NCBI GenBank assembly: GCA_027618625.1
Contig: JAQCER010000227.1
Location: 1-6,316, forward strand
Direction of reading: 5' to 3'
DNA: 6,316 nucleotides
Origin: Verrucomicrobiota bacterium
GTDB taxonomy: Bacteria; Verrucomicrobiota; Verrucomicrobiia; Verrucomicrobiales; DEV007
The notes under the pieces were generated by a model that saw only the letters and a program-made list of their open reading frames with translations, did not search any database and was not told the DNA's origin. Below, piece after piece: positions 6,316 to 6,316 of this stretch (position 1 is the stretch's first letter; the number at the start of each line of letters is the position of its first letter). The position numbers and the translations under genes are program-made.

Positions 6316-6316
6316 G

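Overview
The window reads as the end of an exopolysaccharide or O-antigen type surface-glycan biosynthesis cluster from a moderately GC-rich bacterium. A Gram-negative host is the natural inference because two proteins of the O-antigen ligase/polymerase (Wzy_C) family are present. The genus cannot be told from the sequence. No RNA gene, insertion sequence, CRISPR array or obvious promoter was seen.

From left to right on the + strand there are six genes. (1) The C-terminal end of a GT-B glycosyltransferase enters from the left edge (to 281). (2) A 493-residue multi-membrane-span Wzy_C protein follows (319-1800). (3) A 347-residue GT4-type glycosyltransferase starts at a GTG inside the end of the previous gene (1784-2827). 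(4) A GT2 glycosyltransferase resembling ExoA of succinoglycan synthesis follows, with membrane segments at its C-terminus (2833-3888). (5) A very basic 54-codon ORF is wedged between its neighbours by stop/start overlaps on both sides (3885-4049). (6) A second Wzy_C protein of 643 residues carries a C-terminal helical-repeat domain with TPR/Sel1 character (4042-5973). The genes are tightly packed, with overlaps or gaps of at most 37 bases, so they look like one transcription unit with translational coupling. A minus-strand gene, the C-terminal part of a probable class I SAM-dependent methyltransferase (5986-6315), converges on the last gene and probably marks the edge of the cluster.

A plausible working model, inferred from families only: the cytoplasmic glycosyltransferases build a lipid-linked oligosaccharide. 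One of the two Wzy_C proteins polymerises it on the periplasmic side, and the other either ligates the product to an acceptor or acts on a different glycan. No flippase (Wzx), chain-length regulator (Wzz) or initiating phosphoglycosyltransferase lies in this window; these would be expected to the left.

The points most worth a second look are the small basic ORF between GT2 and the second Wzy_C gene, a 15-base direct repeat that straddles the stop of the GT4 gene and the start of the GT2 gene, the cysteine-containing repeat domain fused to the second Wzy_C protein, and a short GC-rich tandem repeat that encodes the Arg/Thr tail of the methyltransferase-like gene. I see no strong evidence for a wholly new biological system here.
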